A DNA stretch of 64,000 nucleotides. It comes from Paractinoplanes ovalisporus. GTDB lineage: Bacteria > Actinomycetota > Actinomycetes > Mycobacteriales > Micromonosporaceae. The notes under the pieces are model-generated. The model ran no database searches, had not been told where the DNA came from, and saw nothing but the letters and a program-made list of their open reading frames with translations. Each line of letters begins with the position of its first letter. Position 1 is the stretch's first letter. Both the position numbers and the translations under genes were made by a program. This document shows positions 19,042 to 28,431 of the stretch, one piece after another. The stretch spans positions 372,001 to 436,000 of the forward strand of contig NZ_JAENHP010000003.1 in NCBI RefSeq assembly GCF_016834655.1, in the 5' to 3' direction.

Positions 19042-19877
19042 CCCGCGCGCCCACGGCGGCCTGCAGGATCTCACCGGCGGCAACGCGCTCGCGGCCACCG
19101 GTCGCCTGCTCGGCCTCTGGGCCTCCGACCTGCTGCTCCTGCAGGTGCTGCTGATGGCCCGGATCCCGCTCGCCGAACGCGTCTTCGGCCAGGATCGGCT
19201 GGCCCGATGGCACCGCTGGACCGGCTTCGTCTCGTTCTGGCTGATGATCGGGCACATCGGGCTGATCACGCTGGGCTACGGGGGAACGTCCGGAACGGGT
19301 GCGGTCGCCGAACTCTGGGCCATGATCCGGAACTCCCTGTCGGCCGACCCGCGGGGGCAGCACCTGCGGATCACGGTGAAGAACCTCGGCGACGCCAGCG
19401 GACGGGTCGCCGGCGCTGCGGCCCGGCACCCGGGTGCTGATCGAGGGCCCGTACGGGAAACTCACCGGCGAGAGCTACGCCGGCGGGCCGGTCGTGATGC
19501 TGGCCTGCGGGATCGGCGTGACCCCGCTGCTGGCCCTGCTCGGCGAGATGCCGTACGGGCCGGGCCAGGCCACCCTCGTCTACCGGGTGCGCTGCGAGGC
19601 TGAGATCGCGTTCCGCGGCGAGCTCGAGTGGTACGCCGCGCACCGAGGCGTCCGACTGGTGTTCCTGACCGGCGGACGGGCCGACCGGGTTTCGTGGCTG
19701 CCTGCCCACTATGCCGGCCACTCCGACGCCGACGCCCTGCGGCAGATCGCCCCGTACGTCGCCCGGTCGCACGTCTTCATCTGCGGACCCGACGCGTGGG
19801 CGTCGGCGGCCCGGGACGCCGCGCGGGCGGCCGGCACCCCGGCCGGACGGTTGCACACCGAGCAGTTCTCCTGGTGA
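19038..19877 (+). pseudogene. Decayed ferric-reductase/ferredoxin-reductase-like gene
   Basis: Two separated pieces of one family are visible. In one frame (~19075-19330) a membrane segment reads GRLLGLWASDLLLLQVLLMA, with ERVFGQDRLARWHRWTGF and HIGLITLGYG. This frame then jumps directly to LSADPRGQHLRITVKNLGD, which belongs after the FAD-binding domain. The NAD-binding part (VLIEGPYGKLTGESYAGG, ACGIGVTPLLALL, FICGPDAWA) continues in another frame from ~19420. The only ATG at the 5' end is also out of frame with the membrane part. I infer loss of about 180 residues (remaining membrane helices and FAD domain) plus at least one frameshift. A C-terminal stand-alone product from 19434 is possible but would lack FAD. 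Confidence 0.82.
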
Positions 19878-19894
19878 CGAAGGGACACCCGGTC

Positions 19895-20344
19895 ATGCGG
19901 CGCATCACTTTCTGGCTCTTCTCCACCGTCGCGGCGCTGGTGTTGCTGCTCAGCTATCGCACGAGCACCGGCGCGGGCGGCGGCACATCCGGCCCGGTGG
20001 CCGTGGCGACCACACCGGCCACCACACCGCCGCCGGCCTCGAAGTCGCCGAGTGGCCGAGCCACCACCAGGACCTACACCGGCGGCACCGCCTCCACCGA
20101 GTGGGGCGACGTGCAGGTCACGATCACGGTCACTGCCGGCCGGATCGCGAGCGTGCGGGTGCCCGTCTTCTCCGACGACAACCCGCACGATCAGGAGATC
20201 AACGCGTACGCGCTGCCCGCCCTGGTGCAGGAGACGCTGCGGGCACAGAGCGCGGACATCGACGCCGTCTCCGGCGCGACGGTGACCAGCGACGGCTACC
20301 GGCGGTCGCTGCAGTCGGCCCTGGACGCCGCCCACCTGCGCTGA
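19895..20344 (+). CDS. Membrane-anchored FMN-binding domain protein
   Basis: The protein is 149 residues. It has an N-terminal anchor (residues ~5-22), a Thr/Pro-rich linker (~30-60) and a C-terminal FMN_bind domain ending DAVSGATVTSDGYRRS. The SGATVTS segment matches the ApbE-type flavinylation motif, in which FMN is bonded to a Thr. It would carry electrons outside the membrane. Its natural partner is the ferric-reductase-like gene immediately upstream, now broken, so this carrier may be orphaned or use another donor. A GTGACGAAGG region precedes the ATG. Confidence 0.88.
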   Translation: MRRITFWLFSTVAALVLLLSYRTSTGAGGGTSGPVAVATTPATTPPPASKSPSGRATTRTYTGGTASTEWGDVQVTITVTAGRIASVRVPVFSDDNPHDQEINAYALPALVQETLRAQSADIDAVSGATVTSDGYRRSLQSALDAAHLR

Positions 20345-20463
20345 CCAGCGGGCCCGCCGGCTGGGGACGTTCGACCGTCGCCTCGGGGGCCGTTGTGCCG
20401 TGTCGCCGGGCCCGCCCCGCGGCCAAGGCTCGACGGTGGAGAAAACCGGTGGGAGGAGTCACG

Positions 20464-21243
20464 ATGGCCGGCGAGGCGACAGCACAGGCACCCGCGGTTC
20501 CGGCGGTGCGCGCGATGCGGGTCGGCAAGGTCTTCGGGGCGGGCGACGCTCAGGTCGTGGCCCTGGACGACGTGCATCTCACGGTCGACGCGCGGCAGCT
20601 CACCGCGGTCATGGGCCCCTCCGGCTCCGGCAAGTCCACCTTGCTGCACTGCCTGGCCGGGCTCGACGCGGTGACCAGCGGCGAGGTCTGGATCGGTGGG
20701 ACACGGGTGACCGGGTTGTCCGACGCCCGGCTGACCCGGCTCCGCCGCCGCCAGGTCGGCTTCGTCTTCCAGCAGTTCAATCTGCTGCCGACGTTGAGCG
20801 CACGCGAGAACATCGTGCTGCCGCTGGCCATCGCCGGGCGCAAGCCCGACCCGGCGTGGTTCGACGAGGTGGTCGCCGCGATGGAGCTCGGCGACCGGCT
20901 CGAGCACCGCCCGGCCCAGCTCTCCGGCGGCCAGCAGCAACGGGTCGCCTGCGCCCGGGCGATCCTGAGCCGGCCCGACGTCATCTTCGCCGACGAGCCG
21001 ACCGGCAACCTCGACTCCCGGTCCGGAACGGAGATCCTGCGGCTGCTGCGCGACGCGGTGCACCGCCAGGGGCAGACCGTCGTGCTGGTCACGCACGACG
21101 CACACGCCGCCGCGTACGCCGACCGGGTCGTCTTCCTGCGCGACGGCCGGATCGTCAGCGAACTGCGGGAACCCACCGCCGAACGGGTGCTCGAACACCT
21201 CGCCCGCCTCGACAGCGCCGCACGGGCCGGGAGCCGGACATGA
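20464..21243 (+). CDS. ABC transporter ATPase, MacB/LolD type
   Basis: The protein is 259 residues with a strong ribosome-binding site (GGGAGGAG). Walker A is GPSGSGKST, the signature is LSGGQQQRVACARAI, Walker B is DVIFADEPTGNLDS, and the H-loop is VLVTHD. It is coupled by ATGA to the large permease. Family members drive export of lipoproteins, peptides or antimicrobials by mechanotransmission. The substrate is unknown. Confidence 0.94.
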   Translation: MAGEATAQAPAVPAVRAMRVGKVFGAGDAQVVALDDVHLTVDARQLTAVMGPSGSGKSTLLHCLAGLDAVTSGEVWIGGTRVTGLSDARLTRLRRRQVGFVFQQFNLLPTLSARENIVLPLAIAGRKPDPAWFDEVVAAMELGDRLEHRPAQLSGGQQQRVACARAILSRPDVIFADEPTGNLDSRSGTEILRLLRDAVHRQGQTVVLVTHDAHAAAYADRVVFLRDGRIVSELREPTAERVLEHLARLDSAARAGSRT

Positions 21244-23789
21244 TCCGCGCCACGCTCAAGGGCCTGCTGGCCCACAAACTCCGGCTGCTGATGTCCGGGC
21301 TCGCCGTCCTGCTGGGTGTCCTCGCAGTAAGCGGCTCGATGGTCCTCACCGACACCCTCAGCCGCTCCTACAGCGCCATGTTCGACGTCGCGTACGACTA
21401 CATGGACGTGTCGGTGTCCGTGCCGCCGAAGGTGAACACCGGCTATCTGGCCGCCCCGGCGACCATGCCCGCGTCGCTGGCGCAGCGGCTCCGGGCGCTG
21501 CCCCAGGTGGCCCGGGCCACCGGCAACGTCTCGACGCAGGACGGCGCCCGGGTGGTCGGCCGTGACGGCAAGGTGGTCACCTCGTTCGGCGCCCCGCGGA
21601 TCGGTCTGAACTGGACCGGCGAGGACGGCTTCGTCCGGCTGCGCGCCGGACGCGGCCCGGCCGCCGACAACGAGATCGCCATCAACGCGGGCCTGGCCAA
21701 AGCCACCGGCTACACGGTCGGCGACCGGATCGGCGTGCTGACCCGCGCCCCGCGGCGCACGTTCACGGTGGTCGGCGTCTTCGGTTACAGCGGCAACCGG
21801 GACTCGCTGGCCGGGGAGACGATCGTGGCCTTCACGCTGCCGGCCGCCCAGCGGCTGCTGGTGGGTGAGCCGGACGTGCTGACTTCGGTCGACCTGGTCG
21901 CGAAGGACGGCGTGAGCCCCGAGCAGCTGCGCGCTGCGGTCGCGGGCGTGCTTGGACCGGCGTACCGCGTGCAGACCGCCGCCGAGCTGTCACGCCAGGC
22001 CGGCGACGCCGTCGACCAGGGCCTGAAGTTCTTCAACTACATCCTGCTCGGGTTCGCCGCCGTCGCGCTGTTCGTCGGCGTCTTCCTGATCCTCAACACC
22101 TTCTCCATCATCGTGGCGCAGCGCCTGCGGGAGCTGGCCCTGCTGCGCGCCCTGGGAGCGAGCCGGGCCCAGGTGGTCGGCTCGGTCGAGGCCGAGGCGT
22201 TCGTGGTGGGGCTGGTGTCGTCGGTCGCGGGCCTCCTGCTCGGAGTCGGCACCGGACGCCTGCTGGCGTGGTGGTCCGCCACCGCCTTCGGTGGCGGCGT
22301 GGAGCTTGCGCCGACCTCCGTTCCGCCGTCGGCGATTCTGGCCGGCCTCGGCGTCGGCATCGGGGTGACCATGCTGGCCGCGCTGGGACCGGCCCTGCGC
22401 GCGGCCCGGATCCCGCCCGTCGCCGCGCTGCGCGAGTCGAGCACCGGCAAGACCCGGCTGGGCCGGATCACCGTGGCCGGCCTCGCCGCCACGATCGCCG
22501 GCGCCGCGCTGCTGGCCGCCGGTCTGACCGGCCACGCCGGTCCCGCCGAGCCACTCGTCGCCCTGCTGGGTGGGGTGCTGCTCGTGCTGATCGGGATCGC
22601 CCTGCTGATGCCGGTTCTGGTCCGTCCGGTCGTCGCGGCGCTCGGCGCCCCGGTCGCGTTCTGGACGCCGGGCCGGCTGGGCGAGCGCAACTCCGCCCGC
22701 CAGCCGCGCCGGACGGCGATCACGGCAGCCGCCCTCATGGTCGGCATCAGCCTGGTCGTCGGCATCGGTGTGATCCTCACGTCGGTCACCCGCAGCTTCG
22801 ATCAGGCCCTCGGTAATCGGATCAAAGTGGATCTCATCATCGCCGGGGAGCAGACCGGACCGTTGCCGCCGACCTTCGACGGCGCCGTGCTCGATCAGGT
22901 CCGGCGGATGCCGGAGGTCGAGACGGTGCTCGGGTTCACGACCGACGTCGGCGTCGTCGACGGCAGCCAGACACCGATCGGCGCCGTCACCGACAGCACG
23001 GTCATGCGGTCGCTGTTCGGCCTGCGGGCCACCGCCGGCACGCTGGACGGTCTCGGCGCCGGACAGTTCCTGATCGACGACACGACCGCCCGCAACACCG
23101 GCCAGCACGTCGGCGACCACCTGTGGGTGCAGTTGACCAAGGGTGGGCCCCGGCAGTTCACCGTCACCGGCATCTACGCCCGGGAGTCCGGGTTGTCCGG
23201 CTGGCTGACCGGCGCCGCCGAGAGCAGGAATTTCCGCGGCGCCGACCCCAGCACGGGCCTGATCAAGGTTCGGCCGGGGGCTTCGGTGCCGGCGGTCAAG
23301 GCGCGTATCGCCGGGTTGCTGACCGACAGCCCCGAGGCGACCGTGTCGGACCGCAGCGGCTACGTCCGCCAGCAGACCAGCGCCCTCGACTCGCTGCGCG
23401 GCATGGTGCAGATCCTCATGACGATGGCGATCATCGTCGCGGTGCTCGGCATCATCAACACCCTGGCCCTGTCGGTCATCGAGCGCACCCGGGAACTCGG
23501 CCTGCTGCGGGCCATCGGCCTGCGCCGCGCCCAGCTGGTCGAGATGATCGCGGTGGAAAGTGTGATCATCTCGCTCTTCGGAGCGCTGCTCGGCGTGGCG
23601 GCCGGTGTGGCTCTCGGGGCCGCCGCGGTGCAGGGTCTGCACGATCAGGGCATCACGGCGCTCGGGTTGCCCTGGGCGCAGATGGGCGCGTACCTCGCTT
23701 TGGGCGTCGTCATCGGCACCGTCGCCAGCATCGCTCCCGCGATCCGGGCCGCCCGGCTCAACGTGCTGACCGCAGTCGCGTACGAGTGA
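21240..23789 (+). CDS. ABC transporter permease, FtsX/MacB type
   Basis: The protein is 849 residues. It has two FtsX-type halves: an N-terminal helix (~15-37), a large extracytoplasmic domain (~45-265), three helices (~270-400), a middle pair (~430-500), a second extracytoplasmic domain (~535-715) and three final helices. Motifs such as RLRELALLRALGASRAQV and RTRELGLLRAIGLRRAQL are the coupling regions that contact the ATPase. The start overlaps the ATPase stop by 4 nt. It is an exporter of unknown substrate. Confidence 0.93.
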   Translation: MIRATLKGLLAHKLRLLMSGLAVLLGVLAVSGSMVLTDTLSRSYSAMFDVAYDYMDVSVSVPPKVNTGYLAAPATMPASLAQRLRALPQVARATGNVSTQDGARVVGRDGKVVTSFGAPRIGLNWTGEDGFVRLRAGRGPAADNEIAINAGLAKATGYTVGDRIGVLTRAPRRTFTVVGVFGYSGNRDSLAGETIVAFTLPAAQRLLVGEPDVLTSVDLVAKDGVSPEQLRAAVAGVLGPAYRVQTAAELSRQAGDAVDQGLKFFNYILLGFAAVALFVGVFLILNTFSIIVAQRLRELALLRALGASRAQVVGSVEAEAFVVGLVSSVAGLLLGVGTGRLLAWWSATAFGGGVELAPTSVPPSAILAGLGVGIGVTMLAALGPALRAARIPPVAALRESSTGKTRLGRITVAGLAATIAGAALLAAGLTGHAGPAEPLVALLGGVLLVLIGIALLMPVLVRPVVAALGAPVAFWTPGRLGERNSARQPRRTAITAAALMVGISLVVGIGVILTSVTRSFDQALGNRIKVDLIIAGEQTGPLPPTFDGAVLDQVRRMPEVETVLGFTTDVGVVDGSQTPIGAVTDSTVMRSLFGLRATAGTLDGLGAGQFLIDDTTARNTGQHVGDHLWVQLTKGGPRQFTVTGIYARESGLSGWLTGAAESRNFRGADPSTGLIKVRPGASVPAVKARIAGLLTDSPEATVSDRSGYVRQQTSALDSLRGMVQILMTMAIIVAVLGIINTLALSVIERTRELGLLRAIGLRRAQLVEMIAVESVIISLFGALLGVAAGVALGAAAVQGLHDQGITALGLPWAQMGAYLALGVVIGTVASIAPAIRAARLNVLTAVAYE

Positions 23790-23936
23790 GCCCGCTTGTC
23801 AGGTCTCGATGACCGCCTCCACCCGGACGATGTCGCCCGGCCCGGCAAGCGGCAGCACCGGGTCCACCCGGCCATCCGGTCGGCGTGCTCGTCCGGGGTC
23901 GCCACCCTCGGATCGGCGGCCGGCCGTGGTCGGGCT

Positions 23937-24161
23937 TCAAGCCTCCTGTTTGGGGTTGTGGGTGACCGCTACCCCCGGTTCGCTGAGTGCCACGCCCGTC
24001 TCCTCCCTTACGTCTGGCAGCTCCGTGCCGGCGTGCCCGCCGACGAGAGCGAGTTCGCTGGGGTCGAGCAGATAGAGGTACGGGCATTGCCATGGCCCGG
24101 CGGCAAGACAGGCCCCGCACGGGCGCGACGGGTCGATGACGCAGGTCGCCGAATCCTTCAT
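23937..24161 (-). CDS. Small cysteine-containing protein
   Basis: The protein is 74 residues. ATG 24161 is backed by GAGGAG six nt upstream, and a DosR-type dyad lies 60 nt upstream. Four Cys are in the N-terminal third (CVIDPSRPCGACLAAGPWQC), an arrangement suited to metal or disulfide chemistry. No family is recognised. It shares its promoter region with the divergent DUF1003 gene, so it is probably part of the dormancy regulon. Confidence 0.72.
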   Translation of the reverse strand: MKDSATCVIDPSRPCGACLAAGPWQCPYLYLLDPSELALVGGHAGTELPDVREETGVALSEPGVAVTHNPKQEA

Positions 24162-24221
24162 GGCCGACTCCTCATCGTGGCAGTCGCCTCCAGTGTGGTG
24201 GCTGCCCTCAGGTCACCGGGC

Positions 24222-24235
24222 GGGCCGGAGGTCCC
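24222..24235. promoter_or_regulatory. DosR/DevR-type dyad
   Basis: GGGCC-GGAG-GTCCC has one mismatch to GGGAC-N4-GTCCC. It lies 58 nt before the DUF1003 gene and 60 nt before the divergent small Cys protein, so it can serve both. Confidence 0.6.
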
Positions 24236-24293
24236 GTCCGGGCCGGCCCACCGGCTCTGCGCGCGGCCCCGGCCACCCCGCGATGCTGACGGG

Positions 24294-24785
24294 ATGAACG
24301 CTTCCGTGCCGGGCGGGCCGGTGCGCGACCGCTACGGCCACAGCCTGCACCCGGCCAATCAGTTCCGGCACGACCGTCGCAGCTTCGGTCAGCGCCTGGC
24401 CGATTCGGTCACCGCGGCGTTCGGTTCCTGGAACTTCATCGTCGTCCAGACAGCCATCGTCTCGTCCTGGATCCTCCTCAATGCCGTCGCCTTCTTCCGG
24501 CATTGGGATCCTTACCCGTTCATCCTGCTCAACCTGTTGTTCTCGACCCAGGCCGCGTATGCGGCACCGCTGATCCTGCTCAGCCAGAACCGGCAGGCCG
24601 ACACCGACCGGGTCAAGGCCGAACACGACTACCAGGTCAATCAGCTCGCCCTGCAGTACCTGATCGCCTGGCATCGCGACACCCACGGCGACTCCTGCGC
24701 ATGTGTGCGCGACAGCGGCCCGGCCGTCCAGGCAGCGCTGACCGCCATCGCGCACGACGTACGGTCGCGGGAGCATCCTTCATGA
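24294..24785 (+). CDS. DUF1003 membrane protein
   Basis: The protein is 163 residues. RSFGQRLADSVTAAFGSWNFI at the start of the domain and two membrane helices (~50-72 and ~82-102, with LLNLLFSTQAAYAAPLILLS) match DUF1003. A hydrophilic tail with two Cys follows. Family members occur with stress and metal-transport genes, but their function is unknown. It is divergent from the small Cys protein. Confidence 0.87.
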   Translation: MNASVPGGPVRDRYGHSLHPANQFRHDRRSFGQRLADSVTAAFGSWNFIVVQTAIVSSWILLNAVAFFRHWDPYPFILLNLLFSTQAAYAAPLILLSQNRQADTDRVKAEHDYQVNQLALQYLIAWHRDTHGDSCACVRDSGPAVQAALTAIAHDVRSREHPS

Positions 24786-24891
24786 GGCGCGCAGGGTGAG
24801 CGCCTGCTGCAGCCGACGGCGTTCCGGGTCTCAAAGCCCGTCGAGGGAGGCATCTCGCACCTGGCGGACCAAACGCGGCGATGGCCAACTG

Positions 24892-24905
24892 GGGACAGGA
24901 GTCTT
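24892..24905. promoter_or_regulatory. Possible DosR/DevR-type dyad
   Basis: GGGAC-AGGA-GTCTT (two mismatches) ends 22 nt before the next start codon, closer than the other sites. Confidence 0.35.
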
Positions 24906-24927
24906 CGACGTCGAGGAGGGCCGCGCC

Positions 24928-25431
24928 ATGACCAGGACCATTCACATACTGGACCCGGACACCGGCCTGCTCGTCCGCGTATGTCGCGGGCCGTCGGCGG
25001 CCGGCGCTTGTCCCCTGGCCGGGCCGGACGGCGTCGTGCCGTGTGCCGGTTTCCTGGTCGCGCCGGCCGGAGCTGATCCCGAGTACTGGCCCCTGCCGAT
25101 CCCCCTCGGCTACCGGCACTGCGACGTGACGTGGAACGAACGTGCGCGGTCGGGCCTGGACAAGGCCGAGCGCGCGCAGGCGCGGTGGCAGGCGGGACTG
25201 GACCGCGAGCTTCGCCGCGTACGGGTACTGGCCGGCGCCAAAGACCCGCGGTACCGCAGGATGACGGACCGCGATCTCGAGAAGACGGCCCTGTGGCGAT
25301 GGCGGCTCACCGGCGAGGCCCAATCGCTGCGCCGGTCGCAGGAGAAGAACGAGCGACAGGCCCAGAGCTATCTTGCCTTCATGCGGTACCGGCGCGCTTC
25401 CAGGTCGGTACGAGCGACTCCGCCGGCGTGA
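24928..25431 (+). CDS. Hypothetical protein
   Basis: The protein is 167 residues from ATG 24928 with a GAGGAGGG ribosome-binding site. The N-terminal ~75 residues contain three Cys (VRVCRGPSAAGACPL, DGVVPCAG). The C-terminal half is strongly basic and helical with many Arg, Lys and Gln. No family is recognised. Its position inside the stress block suggests a role there, but nothing specific can be said. Confidence 0.7.
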   Translation: MTRTIHILDPDTGLLVRVCRGPSAAGACPLAGPDGVVPCAGFLVAPAGADPEYWPLPIPLGYRHCDVTWNERARSGLDKAERAQARWQAGLDRELRRVRVLAGAKDPRYRRMTDRDLEKTALWRWRLTGEAQSLRRSQEKNERQAQSYLAFMRYRRASRSVRATPPA

Positions 25432-25568
25432 AGGACGCTGAAGGTCCGGGGCGACGCTCCTGTAAAGGCGCGAAACGCCGTGCCGCGGGGCGGCCTCGAG
25501 GCCGTCCGACACCACCGATCGAGCCGGTCGTCCGGCCCGGTGGATGTGATCGAGGGTGCTGCCCGGAG

Positions 25569-26042
25569 TCAGAGCGACCGGCGCGTGAGCCGGAAGACCC
25601 GCAGCTCACGGCCGGACCGGGCGTCGTACTCGCGGTAGGCGGGCCACACCCGCAGCAGCAGGGGCCACAGCCGGTCCCGTTCCGGGCCCTCCACCAGCGC
25701 GGCGTGCACGGCGAAGGTCTCACCGGCGACCGTGACCTGCCCCGCGGGGTCGGCCAGCAGGTTGCCCGACCAGGCCGGGTGCTGGGCCTGGCCCCAGTTC
25801 GACCCCATCACGATGTACGCGTCCCCGTCGCGCGCGTACAGCAGCGGCCGCTCACGAAGCCGGCCGCTGCGGCGCCCACGCGTCGTCAGCAGCAGCGTCG
25901 GCGGCGCCGTCCGCCATCCGGTGACCGAGAGCCGCCCCTTGGTGAGCCGGATCAACCGCCGGTCGAGGGGCATCAGGAACCGCCCGGTGGCGGCGAACCA
26001 TCGGTGGTGACCCAGCCGGACGATCCATTCGCTCAAACGCAC
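25569..26042 (-). CDS. Deazaflavin (F420)-dependent nitroreductase-family protein
   Basis: The protein is 157 residues from GTG 26042, with a weak ribosome-binding site. The DDN/pyridoxamine-oxidase-like split beta-barrel is recognised by LLLTTRGRRSGRLRERPLLY, GDAYIVMGSNWGQAQHPAWSGNLLADP and VWPAYREYDARSGRELRVFRL. Family members use F420H2 to reduce quinones or nitro compounds. It fits the redox-stress context. A truncated relative lies 200 nt away on the other strand. Confidence 0.88.
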   Translation of the reverse strand: MRLSEWIVRLGHHRWFAATGRFLMPLDRRLIRLTKGRLSVTGWRTAPPTLLLTTRGRRSGRLRERPLLYARDGDAYIVMGSNWGQAQHPAWSGNLLADPAGQVTVAGETFAVHAALVEGPERDRLWPLLLRVWPAYREYDARSGRELRVFRLTRRSL

Positions 26043-26238
26043 GGCACATCAAAACACATCGCGAGCCTCCACCCGGCCGGGACGCAACGAGGGCAGGCTG
26101 ACTCCAGCAAATCGTCAGCGAGTCCGTCCGGGAAATCCTGGGTCGGGTAGTTGGCAGGATCTTCGCCTCTGCGCGGGGCGTACTCGCCGATGAGAGCGTG
26201 AGGACTGAATCGGGTGGCCGCGGTCATGGAGGCGAGCC

Positions 26239-26502
26239 GTGAAACCCCAGGACTACTCCGCTCACACAGATTACCGGCCGCCCGCGGCGTGGTACCGGCG
26301 TCTCAACCGGCTCGGTGTGCCCTTGACCTCGATGGGTCTGGCTCCGCGGGATGCCGTGACGCTGGCGGTCCGCGGGCGTACCTCCGGGAAGGCGCGCCGG
26401 GTGCCTCTCCTGCGAACTCATTGGCACGGCGAGGACCCCGCCCGCGACGACATAGAAGCAATCGTGGACCGCTATCCGGTATTCCGCGTCGTCTACCAGT
26501 AG
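26239..26502 (+). pseudogene. Internally deleted DDN-family reductase remnant
   Basis: The open frame is 87 codons. Residues 1-~65 look like the start of a DDN-type protein (LTSMGLAPRDAVTLAVRGRT, SGKARRVPLLRTHWHGED). The last ~18 residues (DDIEAIVDRYPVFRVV) look like the C-terminus of the same family. The expected core barrel of about 60 residues between them is missing while the frame is kept. A short product could be made but should lack the F420 site. Confidence 0.65.
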
Positions 26503-26733
26503 GCCTCCGGGATAAGGAGCCTTCTGAAACGGCGTCCCATACGCCCGGACCAAGTCGGTGGCGAACAGTCTGGCATGAGCGCCTCCCCACACCTCTGTAT
26601 CGACAACAGGTCCGGAAGGTCGCCTCGCGACGGCAGGGGACGTCGCCTGTTCGCTTGCGTGCGGTACACCGGGTGGTCAGGGACGGGTCCTGCGACCCTG
26701 GCCCGCCGCGTCCGGTCGGCACAGACTGCCACC

Positions 26734-26945
26734 ATGACGACACGGATGACGAAGGTGGCCGCCGGGCTGTTCGGGACCTGGGCGCTCAGCGACCTCGAGG
26801 AGCTGTGGACGATGCGGAGCAGCAGCCGCTACCTGCTGCCGCGGCTACCGGCGGCGCTGCCCGTGCCGGAGCGGCTGCGCCGGGACGGCGTCTCGCAGCG
26901 GCACGTCAGCGCGGGCATCGCCTTGATGGGGCTGCTCGAGCATGC
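26734..26945 (+). pseudogene. Truncated HXXEE-type protein gene
   Basis: From ATG 26734 the frame encodes VAAGLFGTWALSDLEELWTM and SQRHVSAGIALMGLLE, which resemble the first ~70 residues of HXXEE-domain membrane proteins. After about 26945 the frame reads through the antisense of ABC-transporter remnants, so the rest of the gene is lost. The His of the HXXEE motif is also absent (SDLEE). Confidence 0.6.
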
Positions 26946-27176
<231 letters not shown>

Positions 27177-27202
27177 GGCATCTCCTCGTCCCGCTACGAC
27201 CC

Positions 27203-27961
27203 TCAGGCGGTGAAACCGCCGTCCGACGTGACGACTGCCCCGTTGACGTTGACCGCCTCATCGGAGCCGAGCCACGCGACGAGGGCGGCAATCTCGTCCG
27301 GCTCGGCCGTCCTGGTGGTGCGGGCGAACGACTTCTGCAGACGCTCGAACGCCCACGGCACCTCGGGGGTGGCGGTACGCCCGATGTTGGTTGCCACGCC
27401 GCCCGGGCACACGACGTTGGACCGGACGCCGTCGTCGGCGTACAGCACAGCGGTCGAACGGGTCAGGCCGATCAGGGCGTGCTTGGAGCTCACGTACGCG
27501 GTGCCGGCAACCGCGCCGGTCAGCCCGCCGATGGACGAGACGTTGACGATCGCGCCGCGCCCAGCCGCCCGCATCAGGGGCAGAACCGCCCGGCACAGGC
27601 GCATCGGTCCGGTGACGTTGACGGCCATCACGTGGTGCCACATGTCGTCGTCGAGCTCGGTCACCGGCCGGAAGTGGTCCATCACCCCGGCGACGTTGGC
27701 CAGCAGGTCGATCCGTTCGCCGGGCCGGGCCGCCACCATCCGCTCGACGTCAGCCGGCATGCACACATCACCGACGACCGTGCTCGCCTGACCGCCCGCC
27801 TCGGCGATCGCCTTCTGGGTGGCCGACAGGCCGTCGGCGTCGAGGTCACAGGCCACCACGAAGGCGCCCTCGCCCGCCAGCCGCACGGCCACCGCCTGCC
27901 CGATGCCCGACCCGGCCCCGGTCACCAGTGCCACCCGGCCCTCGTAGCGTGACTCGCCCAT
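27203..27961 (-). CDS. Short-chain dehydrogenase/reductase (SDR)
   Basis: The protein is 252 residues. The NAD(P)-binding site is [14 protein letters not shown], followed by the NVAG motif. The active site has Ser in NVSSIGG and Tyr-Lys in AYVSSKHA. The C-terminus ends [17 protein letters not shown]. An acidic residue after strand 2 (VACDLDAD) favours NAD(H). The substrate is unknown. A DosR-type dyad lies 64 nt upstream. Confidence 0.93.
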   Translation of the reverse strand: MGESRYEGRVALVTGAGSGIGQAVAVRLAGEGAFVVACDLDADGLSATQKAIAEAGGQASTVVGDVCMPADVERMVAARPGERIDLLANVAGVMDHFRPVTELDDDMWHHVMAVNVTGPMRLCRAVLPLMRAAGRGAIVNVSSIGGLTGAVAGTAYVSSKHALIGLTRSTAVLYADDGVRSNVVCPGGVATNIGRTATPEVPWAFERLQKSFARTTRTAEPDEIAALVAWLGSDEAVNVNGAVVTSDGGFTA

Positions 27962-28025
27962 GACCCACCCCTCGTCTCGGCTGATCTCCTGACACCAGGG
28001 TCGTTACGGCCGTCCGGCCCGGGCA

Positions 28026-28039
28026 GGGCCGGACGGCCC
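28026..28039. promoter_or_regulatory. DosR/DevR-type dyad
   Basis: GGGCC-GGAC-GGCCC (two mismatches) lies 64 nt before the SDR start codon on the minus strand. Confidence 0.5.
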
Positions 28040-28048
28040 ACCGGCAAC

Positions 28049-28062
28049 GGTCCATCGGTCCT
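28049..28062. promoter_or_regulatory. Weaker DosR/DevR-type dyad
   Basis: GGTCC-ATCG-GTCCT (three mismatches) lies 53 nt before the start of the small membrane protein. It is included because of its position. Confidence 0.4.
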
Positions 28063-28115
28063 GTCGCGACGCAGCGAGCGTCGATAGCGTTCAACCAGCC
28101 GAGGAGGTGCCGGCG

Positions 28116-28421
28116 ATGATGGCGATGATTCTGGTCAGTTCCGTATTCATCGGGCTCGTGTTGCTCGGCCTGTGGCCCGTCGTCCGCGACAGCTGGGACG
28201 CGCGGGTGCGGCGCAAGGCGCACGAAAGGACGGCCGCGACCATGGCCGCGCCGGCCGCTGAACCGAGCACTCTGGAGGGCAGCGTCGTCACCGGCCTGTT
28301 CCAGCGGCAGATCAGCTCCGCGCAGTACCGGGCCACTATGGAACGCCTGGCCGCCGACGACAACGACCGCCACCCGCTGCGGGTGCCGCCCGAGACCGGC
28401 CGCGACGCCGGCAAGGCGTGA
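28116..28421 (+). CDS. Small membrane protein with SHOCT-like tail, paralogue 1
   Basis: The protein is 101 residues. ATG 28116 has GGAGG eight nt upstream. One N-terminal membrane helix (~2-22) is followed by a basic linker and a C-terminal ~45-residue helical domain: TLEGSVVTGLFQRQIS, SAQYRATMERLAADD, then NDRHPLRVPP. The tail is SHOCT-like and clearly paralogous to the gene at 35091-35384 (TLEG, ATQYRRLVEGL, DDRNPLSVPP). The gene is convergent with the peptidoglycan-binding protein gene, with a gap of only 10 nt. The function is unknown. Confidence 0.8.
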   Translation: MMAMILVSSVFIGLVLLGLWPVVRDSWDARVRRKAHERTAATMAAPAAEPSTLEGSVVTGLFQRQISSAQYRATMERLAADDNDRHPLRVPPETGRDAGKA

Positions 28422-28431
28422 CGACCCATCG

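Noticed and set aside
20364..20377. GGGAC-GTTC-GACCG resembling the DosR-type dyad before the ABC transporter
   Set aside because: It lies about 87 nt from the start codon, outside the common spacing, and the gene is not of the stress type. Chance matches are expected in GC-rich DNA.
23799..23905. A minus-strand frame ending LPLAGPGDIVRVEAVIET that looks like the C-terminus of a real protein
   Set aside because: Only about 30 convincing codons, no start or ribosome-binding site, and no family recognised. It may be another deletion remnant but cannot be supported.
26682..26696. CAGGGAC-G-GGTCCTG considered as a DosR-type dyad before the HXXEE fragment
   Set aside because: The half-sites are one base apart instead of four, so the geometry does not match the other sites.
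26503..26733. Search for a gene or remnant in the 231-bp gap before the HXXEE fragment
   Set aside because: Frames on both strands are low-complexity Arg/Pro-rich, with no motif or credible ribosome-binding site.
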